Of a DNA stretch of 64,000 bases, positions 32,354 to 41,040 are shown in pieces; position 1 is the first letter of the stretch, and the number at the start of each line of letters is the position of its first letter. Origin of the DNA: Litorisediminicola beolgyonensis (GTDB taxonomy: Bacteria > Pseudomonadota > Alphaproteobacteria > Rhodobacterales > Rhodobacteraceae); contig NZ_JBHTMU010000017.1 in the NCBI RefSeq assembly GCF_042679605.1, forward strand, positions 18,597-82,596, written 5' to 3'. The notes below the pieces were generated by a model. It was not told where the DNA came from. It ran no database searches and saw only the letters and a program-made list of their open reading frames with translations. Both the position numbers and the translations under genes were made by a program.

Positions 32354-32979
32354 TGGCGTTTCACGAGGTCCGGTTTCCCGACAACATCAGCCGCGGCGCG
32401 CGGGGCGGGCCGGAGCGGCGCACCCAGATCGTCGAGCTCGCCTCGGGCGACGAGGAGCGCAACGCGAGCTGGGCCAATTCGCGCCGTCGCTATGATGTCG
32501 CCTACGGCATCCGCCGCGCGGACGATCTTGCGGCGGTCGTTGCCTTCTTTGAAGCACGAAACGGGCGGCTGCATGGCTTCCGATTCAAGGATTGGGGCGA
32601 CCATAAGTCCTGCCTGCCCTCGGCCACGCCATCGCCAACCGACCAGGCGATCGGCACCGGCGACGGCGCGATGACCGCCTTCCAGCTGGTCAAGCGCTAC
32701 GCCTCCGGGGCGCAATCCTGGACGCGCGCCATCGCCAAGCCGGTGGCAGGCAGCGTCCGCATCGCGCTGTCGAGCGTCGAGCAGCCCTCCGGCTGGTCGG
32801 TCGACGCCACGACCGGCCTCATCACCTTCGCCGCCGCGCCGGGCTCCGGCGTCACGGTCACCGCAGGTTTCGAGTTCGACGTGCCGGTCCGCTTCGACAC
32901 GGACGCGCTCGACGTGACGCTCGACCTCGAGCGGCTCGGCTCGATCACCTCCATTCCGCTTCTGGAACTGCGCCGATGA
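32353..32979 (+). CDS. DUF2460 tail-tip protein
   Basis: A 208-aa DUF2460 protein (AFHEVRFPDNISRGARGGPE, WANSRRRYDVAYGIR, FKDWGDHK), the GTA gp12-like distal tail protein. The ATG at 32353 overlaps the tape-measure stop and is chosen over a GTG one codon earlier. It starts the run of GTA-like baseplate genes. Confidence 0.9.
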   Translation: MAFHEVRFPDNISRGARGGPERRTQIVELASGDEERNASWANSRRRYDVAYGIRRADDLAAVVAFFEARNGRLHGFRFKDWGDHKSCLPSATPSPTDQAIGTGDGAMTAFQLVKRYASGAQSWTRAIAKPVAGSVRIALSSVEQPSGWSVDATTGLITFAAAPGSGVTVTAGFEFDVPVRFDTDALDVTLDLERLGSITSIPLLELRR

Positions 32980-33860
32980 AGACACTTGATCCCGCCCTGC
33001 AGGCCCATCTCGAGGAGGGCACGACCATGCTCGCCTGGTGCTGGCGGATCACGCGCGCCGATGGCGTCACCTTCGGTTTCACCGATCACGACCGGACGCT
33101 GAGCTTCGACGGGACCGACTTCGAGCCCGAGAGCGGGCTCACGGCGTCGGAGGTGCGCACGGGCTCGGACCTGTCGGTCGATGCGCAGGACGCCGAGGGC
33201 GTGCTGACCTCCGACCGGATCACCGAGACTGACATCCTCGACGGCCGCTGGGACAATGCCGAGGTCGAGGTCTGGCGGGTGAATTGGGCCGATACGTCCC
33301 AGCGCGTACTGATGCCACGCGGGGCCATCGGGCAGATCCGGCGCGGGCGTCTGGCCTTCGTCGCGGAGGTCCGTTCGCTCGCGCATGTGCTGGGCCAGAC
33401 GGTTGGGCGGACCTTCCAGGCGACCTGCGACGCTGCGCTCGGCGACGCGCGCTGCGGCGTCGATCTGGAAGAACCTGCCTTCAAGGGCACGGGCGCGGTG
33501 ATCGATCTCCTGCGTGACCGCGCCTTCACCGCCTCGGGGTTGGGCGCATTCACCCCCAGCTGGTTCACATTCGGGACGCTGGACTGGACGAGCGGTGCAA
33601 ACGGGGGGCGGCGCACCGAGGTGCTGGGCCATGACGTCACCGACGGCATCGCTGTGCTGACGCTGCTCGAAGCGCCGGTGCGCGCGATCACCGAGGGCGA
33701 CGGTTTCGTAATCCGTGCGGGCTGCGACAAGCGGATCGAGACCTGTGGCGCGAAGTTCGCGAACACCGCCAACTTTCGCGGTTTCCCGCACATCCCCGGC
33801 CAGGACGCGGTGCTGCGCTACGCCACCAAGGATGGCGGCCACGAGGGGTCCGTGCTGTGA
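32976..33860 (+). CDS. DUF2163 tail hub protein
   Basis: A 294-aa protein with an N-terminal DUF2163 domain (about residues 1-160: MLAWCWRITRADGVTFGFTDHD) and a C-terminal phage BR0599-like domain (about 205-285) with Cys residues at GCDKRIETCGAKF that bind an Fe-S cluster or zinc in GTA gp13-like hub proteins. It overlaps both neighbours by 4 bases. Confidence 0.9.
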   Translation: MKTLDPALQAHLEEGTTMLAWCWRITRADGVTFGFTDHDRTLSFDGTDFEPESGLTASEVRTGSDLSVDAQDAEGVLTSDRITETDILDGRWDNAEVEVWRVNWADTSQRVLMPRGAIGQIRRGRLAFVAEVRSLAHVLGQTVGRTFQATCDAALGDARCGVDLEEPAFKGTGAVIDLLRDRAFTASGLGAFTPSWFTFGTLDWTSGANGGRRTEVLGHDVTDGIAVLTLLEAPVRAITEGDGFVIRAGCDKRIETCGAKFANTANFRGFPHIPGQDAVLRYATKDGGHEGSVL

Positions 33861-34291
33861 CCTCCGCTAATCCCACCCGCGTCATCGCCATAGCGCGGTC
33901 CTGGCTCGGCACGCCGTACCACGACCAGGCCAGCCTTCGGGGCGTCGGCTGCGACTGCCTCGGGCTCGCGCGAGGCATCTGGCGCGATGTCGTCGGCCCC
34001 GAGCCGTTCCCGATCCCGCCCTACAGCCGGGACTGGGGCGAGACCGGGCCGCGCGAGGTTCTGGCCGAGGGCGCGCGGAGCATGATGGTCGAGGAGTCGC
34101 CCGCCGAGGCTGGTCCCGGCGCGCTGGTGCTCTTCCGCATGAAGCCCCGCGCCATCGCCAAGCATGTCGGGATCCTCACCGGGCCCGATACCTTCCTCCA
34201 CGCCTATGAGCGGCTCGGCGTAATCGAGGAGCCGCTCACGCAATTCTGGCGGCGGCGCATCGCCTTCGCCTTCCTGTTTCCGCAACGCTGA
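33857..34291 (+). CDS. NlpC/P60 tail peptidase
   Basis: A 144-aa cysteine peptidase of the NlpC/P60 family, like GTA gp14 and lambda gpK. Catalytic Cys lies in GVGCDCLGLARG (about residues 34-40) and the His in IAKHVGILTG (about 97-100). It degrades peptidoglycan at the tail tip during DNA entry. ATGA overlap with the DUF2163 gene. Confidence 0.9.
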   Translation: MTSANPTRVIAIARSWLGTPYHDQASLRGVGCDCLGLARGIWRDVVGPEPFPIPPYSRDWGETGPREVLAEGARSMMVEESPAEAGPGALVLFRMKPRAIAKHVGILTGPDTFLHAYERLGVIEEPLTQFWRRRIAFAFLFPQR

Positions 34292-34300
34292 GACCCCGAC

Positions 34301-37300
34301 ATGGCAATGCTTGTCCTCGGTGCCGCAGGCACCGCCATTGGCGGCAGCATCGGCGGCGCGATCCTCGGCGTCAGCGCCGCGACCATCGGCGGCTTCATAG
34401 GCTCCAGCATCGGCTCTGTCGTCGACAGCTGGATCATCTCGTCGCTCGCGCCGACGCAGCGCATTGAGGGCGCGCGGCTCGACACGCTGCGCATCACCTC
34501 GGCCACCGAAGGCGCGGTCATCCCGCGGCTCTACGGTCGCATGCGCATGGGCGGCAACATCATCTGGGCCACGGATTTTCGCGAGGAGACCAAGACCACC
34601 ACGCAGGGCGGCGGCAAGGGCGGCGGGGGCGGCAAGGTCAAGACGACCGAGTATCTCTACTACGCCAGCTTCGCGGTCGCATTGTGCGAAGGCCCGATTA
34701 CCGGCATCGGCCGCATCTGGGCCGACGGCAAGCCGATGGACCTCTCCGGCGTGACCTGGCGCTGGTATCCCGGCGATGAGGCGCAGACCGCCGATCCGTT
34801 CATCGCCACGAGGATGGGCGTGGCCGGCACGCCTGCCTATCGCGGCACCGCCTATGTGGTCTTCGAGGAACTGGCGCTCTCGACCTATGGCAACCGCCTG
34901 CCGCAGCTTTCCTTCGAGGTGTTCCGCCCGCTCGCCGACCCCGACACTGCCGAAGGGCTGACCCGCGCCGTCACCATGATCCCGGCATCCGGCGAATTCA
35001 CCTACGCTACGCAGGCGATCCGCAAGACCGATGGCGGCGCAACGGTGCCGGAGAACCTGAATGCGCTCGCCGCCTCCACCGACATGGTGGAGGCGCTGGA
35101 CCGGCTGCAGGCGATGGCGCCTGCGGTCGAGAGCGTCAGCCTCGTCGTGGCGTGGTTCGGCGACGACCTGCGCGCGGGCTCCTGCAAGGTCCGGCCGGGC
35201 GTCGAGGTGTCGGCCAAATCCACCACGCCCGCCAGCTGGTCGGTCAACGGCGTGAGCCGCGCCAATGCCTTCCTCGTCAGCCGCGACGACCAGGACCGCC
35301 CCGTCTATGGCGGTACGCCGTCCGACTTCGCCGTGGTGCAGGCGATCCAGGAGATGAAGGCGCGCGGGCTGCGGGTCACCTTCTACCCGTTCATCCTGAT
35401 GGACGTGCCGCCCGGCAACACGCTGCCGAACCCGTACTCCGACAACGCCGCCGAGACGGGGCAGCCCGCTTTCCCCTGGCAGGGGCGGATCACCTGTTCG
35501 CCTGCAGCGGGGGTCGCAGGGACCGTGGACAAGACAACCACGGCCGCAAGCGAGGTCGCGGCGCTGTTCGGCGCGGCCACGCCTGCCAGCTTCAGCGTCT
35601 CGGGCGAGAGCGTCACTTGGACCGGATCGCCCGGCGACTGGGGCCTGCGCCGCATGGTGCTGCACTACGCCCATCTCTGCGCGGCGGCGGGCGGTGTCGA
35701 AGCCTTCCTGATCGGCACCGAGATGCCGGGGCTGACGACGATCCGCTCGAGCGCCAGCGCCTATCCGGCGGTGCAGGCCTATCGGGACCTGCTCGCCGAT
35801 GTGCGGTCCATCCTCGGGCCCGGCACCAAGATCGGCTATGCCGCCGACTGGTCGGAGTATTTCGGGCACCAGCCGAGCGATGGCTCGGGCGACGTGTTCT
35901 TCCATCTTGACCCGCTCTGGGCCGATCCCGAGATCGATTTCGTCGGGATCGACAATTACATGCCGCTGTCGGACTGGCGCGACGGCTTCGAGCATGCGGA
36001 CGCGGCCGAAGGCTGGCCCGCGATCTACGACCGGGCCTATCTGCAGGCGAACATCGCCGGGGGCGAAGGCTTCGACTGGTTCTATGCCAGCGCAGCGGAC
36101 CGCTCCGCGCAGGTGCGGACCCCGATCACAGATGGTTCGGCGGCTAAGCCGTGGGTCTTCCGCTACAAGGATCTGCGCGCCTGGTGGTCGAATTCGCACT
36201 ACGACCGCCCGGGCGGCATCGAGGCTGGCACGCCGACCGCATGGGCGCCCGAGTCCAAGCCGATCTGGTTCACCGAGCTCGGCTGCCCGGCAATCGACCG
36301 GGGTACGAACCAGCCGAACGTCTTCTTCGACCCGAAATCGTCGGAGAGCTTCACGCCGCATTTCTCGCGGGGCTGGCGGGACGATGCGATCCAGCGCGCC
36401 TATCTGGAGGCGACGTATCTCTGGTGGGGCGATGCCGCGAACAACCCGCTGTCCTCGGTCTACGGTGGTCGCATGGTGCATGTTCCCGAGTGTGCCGCCT
36501 GGACCTGGGACGCGCGACCGTATCCGTTCTTCCCGGCGCTGACCGACGTCTGGACGGACGGCGCGAACTGGCGGCTCGGCCACTGGCTGACAGGGCGGCT
36601 GGGTGCCGTGTCGCTAGCGGCTCTGGTCCGGCACCTCTGTCTGCGTGCGGGGCTGCCCGAGTCCCGCATCGACGTTACCGGGCAATGGGGCGCGGTCGAG
36701 GGCTACGCCATAACCGCGCTGGAAAGCCCGCGCGCCTCCATCACCACGCTGTCGCGCCACTTCGGCTTCGACGCGGTCGAGACCGAGGGGGGGATCCGCT
36801 TCATCATGCGCGGCCGGGCATCTGTCGCCACCCTCGCGCCTGATGATCTGGTCGCGGCCCGCGAGGGCGACGTACTCGAGCTGACGCGCGGCCAAGAGAC
36901 CGAACTGCCGCAGGCCCTGAAATGGCAGGTCGCCCGCGCCGATGAGGATTACGACGCGGCCCTCGTCGAGGCGCGACGCATCACCGTCGACACGACGCGG
37001 ATCGCGTCCGAGTCCTTCCCGATGGCCGTGCCGCCCGAGGAGACCGAACGTCGCTGCCGCCGCGCGCTGATGGAGGCGTGGGTGGGGCGCGAGACGGCGG
37101 CGTTCCGATTGCCACCCTCGAGGCTCGCGCTCGATCCGGCCGACGCGATCCAGCTCGCCCATGACGGGCGGCTGGTCGATCTGCGGCTCGTCTCCATCGC
37201 CGACGCCGAGGCGCGCGGCATCGAGGCGGTCCGCCAGGACCGGACGACCTACGACCTGCCGCCCGGCGATCCCCGCGCGGCGTCGCTGACGCGCGCCGTG

Positions 37301-38266
37301 GTGTTCGGCGCACCGGATGCGGTGCTGATGGATCTGCCGCAGCTGACTGAGGACCAGCCCGCGCACCGGCCGCTGGTCGCGGCGCACGCGGTTCCCTGGC
37401 CGGGCGAGATGGCGGTGTTCCGCAGCCCCTCGACCGATGCCTTCGAGTTGCTGACGACGTTCGGCAGTCGCGCCTGGATCGGCACGCTGGTCTCGGATTT
37501 CTATGCGGGCCCCACCGCGCGCTTCGACCTCGGCAATGCGCTGGTGGTCGATCTGCTGACCGGGACGCTGGAGAGCGTTACCGACCTGACGCTGTTCGGT
37601 GGCGCCAATGCGCTCGCCATCGAGAGCGCGCCCGGCGTCTGGGAGATCGTCCAGGCGGGCGCGGCCGAGTTGCTCGCGCCGGGCCGGTATCGTCTCACCC
37701 GGCTCCTGCGCGGCCAGCGCGGCAGCGAGGGTGCCATGGGCAATCCGGCGCCCGCGGGCGCGCGGGTCGTGGTGCTGGACACCGCGCTCGCGTCACTGCC
37801 GATCGCCGAGGCCGATCTCGGCATCCCGTGTAACTGGCGCATCGGTCCGGCCAGCCGTCCTGTCAGCGACGAGACGTATGTCGGGCAGGCCTTCATGCCC
37901 GAGGGCATCGGACTGCGTCCGTTCTCCGTCGCCCATGTCGAGCAGCCGTGGCGCACGCCCCGCACGCCCGGCGATCTCACCATCCGCTGGACGCGCCGGC
38001 CCCGTGCGCTGTCCGCCGACAGCTGGGGCGGGCTCGAGGTGCCTCTGACCGAGGAACTGGAAGCCTACGAGGTCGAGATCCTCGACGGCGCCACCGTGAA
38101 GCGGGTGCTGTCTGCGACCAGCACGAGCGCGGTCTACACGGCCGCCCAGCAGAGTGCCGATTGGGGCGCGCTGCTCGCCCCCGGCGACACGCTCGACATT
38201 CGCATCTACCAGCTCTCCGCCCTCGTCGGGCGGGGCGCGCCCAAGTCCGTCACGCTCACATTCTGA
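34301..38266 (+). CDS. GTA-type multidomain baseplate/tail host-specificity protein
   Basis: A 1321-aa megatron-like baseplate protein. The N-terminal 60 residues form glycine-rich hydrophobic helices; a Gly/Lys-rich loop (QGGGKGGGGGK) is at about 104-114. A GTA TIM-barrel domain spans about 450-780 (WSEYFGHQPSDGSGDVFFH, FVGIDNYMPLSDWRDG, FTELGCPAIDRGTNQPN), which is a glycoside-hydrolase-like fold. Phage-tail_3 and a final receptor-binding beta domain follow. It probably forms the tail tip that contacts the host surface. Confidence 0.9.
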   Translation: MAMLVLGAAGTAIGGSIGGAILGVSAATIGGFIGSSIGSVVDSWIISSLAPTQRIEGARLDTLRITSATEGAVIPRLYGRMRMGGNIIWATDFREETKTTTQGGGKGGGGGKVKTTEYLYYASFAVALCEGPITGIGRIWADGKPMDLSGVTWRWYPGDEAQTADPFIATRMGVAGTPAYRGTAYVVFEELALSTYGNRLPQLSFEVFRPLADPDTAEGLTRAVTMIPASGEFTYATQAIRKTDGGATVPENLNALAASTDMVEALDRLQAMAPAVESVSLVVAWFGDDLRAGSCKVRPGVEVSAKSTTPASWSVNGVSRANAFLVSRDDQDRPVYGGTPSDFAVVQAIQEMKARGLRVTFYPFILMDVPPGNTLPNPYSDNAAETGQPAFPWQGRITCSPAAGVAGTVDKTTTAASEVAALFGAATPASFSVSGESVTWTGSPGDWGLRRMVLHYAHLCAAAGGVEAFLIGTEMPGLTTIRSSASAYPAVQAYRDLLADVRSILGPGTKIGYAADWSEYFGHQPSDGSGDVFFHLDPLWADPEIDFVGIDNYMPLSDWRDGFEHADAAEGWPAIYDRAYLQANIAGGEGFDWFYASAADRSAQVRTPITDGSAAKPWVFRYKDLRAWWSNSHYDRPGGIEAGTPTAWAPESKPIWFTELGCPAIDRGTNQPNVFFDPKSSESFTPHFSRGWRDDAIQRAYLEATYLWWGDAANNPLSSVYGGRMVHVPECAAWTWDARPYPFFPALTDVWTDGANWRLGHWLTGRLGAVSLAALVRHLCLRAGLPESRIDVTGQWGAVEGYAITALESPRASITTLSRHFGFDAVETEGGIRFIMRGRASVATLAPDDLVAAREGDVLELTRGQETELPQALKWQVARADEDYDAALVEARRITVDTTRIASESFPMAVPPEETERRCRRALMEAWVGRETAAFRLPPSRLALDPADAIQLAHDGRLVDLRLVSIADAEARGIEAVRQDRTTYDLPPGDPRAASLTRAVVFGAPDAVLMDLPQLTEDQPAHRPLVAAHAVPWPGEMAVFRSPSTDAFELLTTFGSRAWIGTLVSDFYAGPTARFDLGNALVVDLLTGTLESVTDLTLFGGANALAIESAPGVWEIVQAGAAELLAPGRYRLTRLLRGQRGSEGAMGNPAPAGARVVVLDTALASLPIAEADLGIPCNWRIGPASRPVSDETYVGQAFMPEGIGLRPFSVAHVEQPWRTPRTPGDLTIRWTRRPRALSADSWGGLEVPLTEELEAYEVEILDGATVKRVLSATSTSAVYTAAQQSADWGALLAPGDTLDIRIYQLSALVGRGAPKSVTLTF

Positions 38267-38273
38267 GGACCCT

Positions 38274-39350
38274 ATGTCCGACGCCACGACCCATCTCCTG
38301 CTGCCCTACATCCTGGCGGCGCAGGCCCAGAAGCATGTCACCCACAACGAAGCGCTGCGGATCCTCGACGGGCTCGTCCAGCTCTCGGTGCTCGACCGGA
38401 ACCTGACAGCGCCGCCGGGCAGCCCCGCCGACGGTGACCGCTACATCGTGGCTTCGGGCGCGACCGGCGACTGGTCCGGCTGGGACCTGAATGTGGCGCT
38501 CTGGACGGACGGCGCCTGGCTGCGCCTGCCGCCACGGATCGGGTGGCGGGCTTGGGTCGAGGACGAGGGGCTGCTGCTCGCTTACGACGGCGCAGGCTGG
38601 GTCGGCACGACACCGACTGCGCTGCAGAACATGGCGCTGTTTGGGCTCGGCACGACGGCGGATGCGTCGAACCCGTTCTCGGCCAAGCTGAACGCCGCGC
38701 TCTGGACGGCGAAGACCGTGGCCGAGGGCGGCACCGGCGATCTCTTCTTCACCATGAACAAGGAGGCTGCGGGCGACGATCTCGGCCTGACGCTCCAGAC
38801 CGGCTTCGTGACGAAGGCGCTGGTCGGGCTCTTCGGCTCTGACCGGTTCCGCCTCGCAGTCTCGGCCGATGGCAGCACCTTCTTCGATGGCCTCAGCGTC
38901 GACAACGCCACCGGCATCGTCGACCAGCCCCGGCTGCCGCGCTTCAAGGCGTACACCAACTACGACAACTATGTCGGCGTCGGCACCTGGACGAAGATCG
39001 GTCTGAACAACACCGACTACAACGACCAGGGGGTCTTCGACGCCACGAACAACCACTTCGTCGCCCCCGTGGACGGCATCTACCTCTTCGGCGCGACGCT
39101 CCTCTACAAGATCAACGCCAGCGCCACGGCCCGCATGCGCGGGCGGCTGGTCCTGAACGGCACGACCGAAATCCGCGGCTCCCTCGGCGAAATCTCCGCC
39201 ACCCACGTCTCGCTCGCCACCGCGATCTGGCTGCAGACCATGGTGCCGCTGACGGCAGGCGATACCGTCGAGCTGCAGGGGTATTTCCGGGTCGCGGACG
39301 GCTACTTCGCCGCCGATCACACATCCTTCTGGGGCTGCAAGGTCGGCTGA
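38274..39350 (+). CDS. DUF2793 tail fibre protein with C1q-like C-terminus
   Basis: A 358-aa protein. The N-terminal DUF2793 domain (about residues 5-90: LLLPYILAAQAQKHVTHNEA, GDRYIVASGATGDWSG) attaches to the baseplate. The last 130 residues (TDYNDQGVFDATNNHFVAP, DGIYLFGATLLYKI) match C1q/TNF-like beta-jellyroll trimerisation heads, which in phages act as receptor-binding tips. It follows the baseplate gene with a RBS-containing 7-bp gap. Confidence 0.85.
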   Translation: MSDATTHLLLPYILAAQAQKHVTHNEALRILDGLVQLSVLDRNLTAPPGSPADGDRYIVASGATGDWSGWDLNVALWTDGAWLRLPPRIGWRAWVEDEGLLLAYDGAGWVGTTPTALQNMALFGLGTTADASNPFSAKLNAALWTAKTVAEGGTGDLFFTMNKEAAGDDLGLTLQTGFVTKALVGLFGSDRFRLAVSADGSTFFDGLSVDNATGIVDQPRLPRFKAYTNYDNYVGVGTWTKIGLNNTDYNDQGVFDATNNHFVAPVDGIYLFGATLLYKINASATARMRGRLVLNGTTEIRGSLGEISATHVSLATAIWLQTMVPLTAGDTVELQGYFRVADGYFAADHTSFWGCKVG

Positions 39351-39370
39351 GCGGCGGAAGGAGGATCCCG

Positions 39371-39658
39371 ATGACACCACCCCGATCCGAGGGCTTCGTG
39401 CGCATGCCCGACGCCGAGTTCGAGGCGGTCCTGACCCGGGCGGCCGAGGAAGGCGCGAAGCGCGCGCTCGCCGATGTCGGGCTCGACGGCGACGAGGCCG
39501 CGCTCGACATCCGCGATCTGCGCTCCCTGGTGGACTGCATTCGTCTCGTGCGCCGCACCGCGATGCAGACCGCCGTCCGCATGATCACCACCGGTATCAT
39601 GCTGGCGCTGCTGGCCGGCATCGCCATCAAGCTCAAGATCTTCGGCGGCGGCCCGTAG
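39371..39658 (+). CDS. DUF6127-like small membrane protein
   Basis: A 95-aa protein with one C-terminal membrane span (about residues 70-90, MITTGIMLALLAGIAIKL) and an acidic N-terminal half, resembling DUF6127 proteins encoded near Rhodobacteraceae phage lysis genes. It may act as a holin or holin-like protein; this is inference from topology and position. A terminator hairpin follows. Confidence 0.65.
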   Translation: MTPPRSEGFVRMPDAEFEAVLTRAAEEGAKRALADVGLDGDEAALDIRDLRSLVDCIRLVRRTAMQTAVRMITTGIMLALLAGIAIKLKIFGGGP

Positions 39659-39691
39659 CCGCTCCCCATCTCTCGTCATCAGCCCAACCGC

Positions 39692-39715
39692 ACCCGCCCT
39701 CGTGGCGGGTTTTTC
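39692..39715 (+). terminator. Rho-independent terminator after tail genes
   Basis: A 7-bp perfect stem ACCCGCC/GGCGGGT with a CTCGT loop is followed by TTTTT. It lies 33 bases after the DUF6127 gene and 19 bases before the endolysin gene, so it probably tunes expression between tail and lysis genes. Confidence 0.85.
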
Positions 39716-39733
39716 GTTTTCGGAGGACCCCCC

Positions 39734-40408
39734 ATGACGACGACCTTCCACCGCCATTGGCGCGACGTACCCGAGAGCGGCTGGCGCTGGCCCAACTTCT
39801 CGCCCGCCGAGATCGCCTGCCGGGGCACCGGCAAGTTGCTGGTAAACGAAGCGGCGCTCGACAAGCTGCAGGCGCTGCGCGACCGGCTCGGCAAGCCGCT
39901 GATCGTCCGCTCCGCCTATCGCAGCCCCGAGCACAACCGCGCCGTCGGCGGTGCCACGCGGTCGAAGCACCTCGACGGCGCCGCCTTCGACATCGCCATG
40001 GCGAACCACGACCCGGTGGCGTTCGAGGCCGCGGCGCGCGAGGTCGGATTCCTCGGCTTCGGCTTCTATCCGCGCTCGGGTTTCATCCATGTCGACCTTG
40101 GGCCCGCGCGGCAGTGGGGCGAGCGATTCCCGGTCCGGGAGACCGCATTCGCAGCCGAGACGCCGCCCGCGCTCGAAGTGCTGGCCGACAGCCGCACCAT
40201 GAAGGGCGGCGGTGCGGCGGGTGTCGCGACGCTCGGCGCGGCCGGGGTGGAGGTCGCGCAGAGCGTCCTGGCAGAGACCCAATCCGCCATCCTGCCGCTT
40301 GTGCCGTATCTCGACACCCTGCGCTGGGTGTTCATCCTTGTGGCGCTCGGCGGCATCGCGGTCACCATCTATGCTCGCCTCGATGACTGGAAGCGGGGCC
40401 GGCGGTGA
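39734..40408 (+). CDS. Peptidase M15 endolysin with C-terminal membrane anchor
   Basis: A 224-aa protein. Residues 1-125 are an M15_3 DD/LD-carboxypeptidase-like domain with zinc ligands His79 and Asp86 (SKHLDGAAFD) and His119 (GFIHVDLG). After a Gly/Ala linker, residues about 190-215 form a hydrophobic span (LRWVFILVALGGIAVTIYA) followed by a basic tail. The enzyme would cleave peptide cross-links in host peptidoglycan. The C-terminal anchor is unusual for a soluble endolysin and suggests a combined or tethered lysis protein. No signal peptide is present. Confidence 0.85.
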   Translation: MTTTFHRHWRDVPESGWRWPNFSPAEIACRGTGKLLVNEAALDKLQALRDRLGKPLIVRSAYRSPEHNRAVGGATRSKHLDGAAFDIAMANHDPVAFEAAAREVGFLGFGFYPRSGFIHVDLGPARQWGERFPVRETAFAAETPPALEVLADSRTMKGGGAAGVATLGAAGVEVAQSVLAETQSAILPLVPYLDTLRWVFILVALGGIAVTIYARLDDWKRGRR

Positions 40409-40662
40409 TCGCCGGGCTCCTCACCGGGATCGCGGCCAGCCCGTGGACGCGGGCTGCGCTGCGCTACGGAGCCATCGTCCTCGCCGTGCTCCTGTTCCTG
40501 CTGTCGCTTCGGCGGTCCGGCGAGCGAGCGGGGCGCCTCGCCGAACGTCTCGAAACCGCGGAGAAATCCCATGACGCACAACGACGGATGCTTGAGGCGG
40601 CGGCGCGTCGCCCTGGTACTCGCGACGATCTGGCTGAGCGGCTGCGCGACGGTCAGTTCTGA
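40405..40662 (+). CDS. Rz-like inner-membrane spanin
   Basis: An 85-aa type II membrane protein. It starts at GTG 40405 overlapping the endolysin stop. One N-terminal span (about residues 18-38, YGAIVLAVLLFLLSL) is followed by a charged coiled coil (GERAGRLAERLETAEKSHDA). This layout matches lambda Rz. The gene for its outer-membrane partner begins inside it in another frame. Confidence 0.75.
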   Translation: MIAGLLTGIAASPWTRAALRYGAIVLAVLLFLLSLRRSGERAGRLAERLETAEKSHDAQRRMLEAAARRPGTRDDLAERLRDGQF

Positions 40663-40825
40663 CGGTCGCGGGTCAGGGACGTGTCCACCTGTCGTCGAGT
40701 ACAGCAGGGAGTTTCAGGCGCGCGCGGCGGACGAGCTGGGATTGCTGCCCGAGAACTCAGCGGTCGCGGGGATGATGAGCGACTACGCAGCGATGCGGGA
40801 GCAGGCACGGGCGTGTCAGCCGTGA
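40571..40825 (+). CDS. Rz1-like outer-membrane spanin lipoprotein
   Basis: An 84-aa lipoprotein nested out of frame in the Rz-like gene for 92 bases and extending past it. A signal sequence (VALVLATIWLSGC) has a lipobox with Cys25. The mature part is about 60 residues, longer than lambda Rz1 and not especially proline-rich. With the inner-membrane spanin it would fuse the two membranes in the last lysis step. Confidence 0.75.
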   Translation: MTHNDGCLRRRRVALVLATIWLSGCATVSSDGRGSGTCPPVVEYSREFQARAADELGLLPENSAVAGMMSDYAAMREQARACQP

Positions 40826-41040
40826 GAAAAGACGTTGTAGGGCTGCTTGGCGTTGCTTACCGATCAGTACCACGTAGACTTCGGTAAGGAGCATAGACGT
40901 CGCGTTGGACAACCCCACTCGGGGCTTCGAGCGTATGAAGTGCTTTGAATTTCACCACAAACCGTCTATCTGGCGTTGTCGCCGTTGGCGTCGGTCAGTT
41001 TGATGTCCGAAGATCTACGAGAAGAGTAAGAGCAAGATAG
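40826..41040. other. Spacer at prophage/defence-island junction
   Basis: 215 bp without a supportable gene. Composition falls from GC-rich phage to the AT-richer methyltransferase region. It must carry the promoter of the rightward methyltransferase and may hold the right prophage boundary; no direct repeat to the left-end recombinase region was recognised by eye. Confidence 0.5.

Noticed and set aside
19295..40825. Gene transfer agent instead of a phage
   Set aside because: The baseplate genes are GTA-like, but a GpA terminase, lambda portal, replication genes, methylases, endolysin and recombinase cassette indicate a prophage.
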